Positions 63,101 through 64,000 of a stretch of 64,000 nt of DNA are shown here, one piece after another. How positions within the stretch are numbered: the stretch's first letter is position 1; the number at the start of each line of letters is the position of its first letter. Made by a program: the position numbers and the translations under genes. The DNA is from Xylaria sp. FL1777. Its lineage: Eukaryota > Ascomycota > Sordariomycetes > Xylariales > Xylariaceae. The notes under the pieces were generated by a model. That model was not told the origin of the DNA, did no database searches, and worked only from the letters and a program-made list of their open reading frames with translations. The stretch is from contig MU400508.1 in assembly GCA_022578965.1 (NCBI GenBank), positions 372,001 to 436,000 on the forward strand, read 5' to 3'.

Positions 63101-64000
63101 CTCCGGGCTTCCGAGAAAGTGTCCCCAAAGCGGACTAATTAATTCTTAAATCAACTCCGAGACTCCCGTTCTTTTTAATTACGGATACGCAAGTATATCA
63201 CACCCACCCAAAGGAAGCTCTGTCAACATCACACAACAAGCACCACAATGGTATCCCTGCGTATGCGGACTCGAGTTACACACTCGTCCAACAAACGACA
63301 ACTGTGCCTCTCCTAGAGCCCATTGTCTTCTTCTCGTGCAAGGTATACCTGGTGACTGCGGTATGCGGTGTACTATTGATCCCAGCTAAGGAGACAGCAT
63401 GTCATTGGAGGGACATAGTCATTCACAACACCATTGTGATGGGTGAGCGGTTTGGCACGGAGACTCGCGGCTGAGTTGCCCATCGTCAACCAACTACCTG
63501 CTCTAACTCATACTCTGGTAGCCTGCTTAATGGCAGATGGTCACAGGAGGCGAGACGACTTCTTACTCGCTGAGATAGACCACATGATCGTGATCTACTG
63601 CCCGTCGTTTTGCGGCGTGCATAAGGCGCTCTAAGTGACAGGACAAGGCTATCTATTGACTCAGATTTCCCCAGCCCTCTTCGGTTTTTCTTTTCACTGT
63701 GCGCATTCTCAGCTAGACGGGGCTGAAAGGATACTTGTAAATGATCAAGTTTCGGCGAAATTCAGGCATAGTCACATTTAAGGAGTGTCTGGAGTGGTAA
63801 GTCAAGGAAGTCCACTGCAACAGAACGGGACGGTACGAAATCCTCGCTGCTACCGTTTTGTTTGCCTCGTGAATGAGGAGACGAGATGCAAGCCCAAGCC
63901 CAAGCCTTGCGTGGAGTATCTCGTTACTAGCTTCGGCCCCCAAGACCCTACATCATGTACGATGTAGGCATGTCTGTCAGCAGAACGCCGCCAATGATCT

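Larger units (their letters stand above)
50182..64000. other. 13.8-kb region without recognisable genes
   Basis: From the bZIP promoter to the window end I find no frame with a known domain, no convincing multi-exon model and no RNA gene. Frames are mostly under 110 codons on both strands. Base composition is unremarkable apart from a GC-rich patch at about 58.8-59.9 kb, so it does not look like classic AT-rich RIP-degraded DNA. It contains simple repeats and several copies of the TACGCAGTA word, including one more MITE-like pair (56925-57110). Confidence 0.5.

Overview
The window reads as nuclear DNA of a filamentous ascomycete (Pezizomycotina, most likely a Sordariomycete). Genes are split by short introns, mostly about 47-200 nt, with GTRNGT-type donors, CTAAC/CTRAC branch sites and YAG acceptors. 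The recognisable proteins are standard ascomycete housekeeping and signalling proteins. No bacterial-type operons, CRISPR arrays or rRNA genes are visible. Class-level placement is inference; I did not identify a species.

The left half (1-27.5 kb) is gene-rich. It holds an AP-1/Yap1 oxidative-stress bZIP factor cut by the window start, a BSD-domain protein, the ribosome-biogenesis factor TSR2, a large HSL-type alpha/beta hydrolase, mitochondrial ribosomal protein mL41, the SSU-processome protein UTP14, an intronless GPATCH1-type G-patch protein, the polarity kinase KIN1 and the CCR4-NOT subunit CNOT9/Rcd1. TSR2, mL41 and UTP14 all serve ribosome production, but each has its own promoter region and I see only neighbourhood, not co-transcription.

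The middle (27.5-50.2 kb) is sparser and more accessory: a secreted protein with two six-cysteine modules, a six-exon SAM-dependent methyltransferase of the TAM/LaeA-like type, a KHA1-type K+/H+ antiporter, a CIA30-domain protein and a second bZIP factor with a very short zipper. Gene models were rebuilt by hand, joining exons so that conserved motifs stay in frame. Two introns (in KIN1 and CNOT9) use GC-AG borders.

From 50.2 kb to the end (13.8 kb) I recognise no gene. This stretch and the other long intergenic regions carry microsatellites, perfect inverted repeats, abundant TAGGTA/TACCTA-type sequence and a strongly over-represented 9-mer, TACGCAGTA. That 9-mer lies in the ends of at least two small elements that look like TA-flanked MITEs. 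These elements are the least explained structure in the window. I found no convincing novel multi-gene system.
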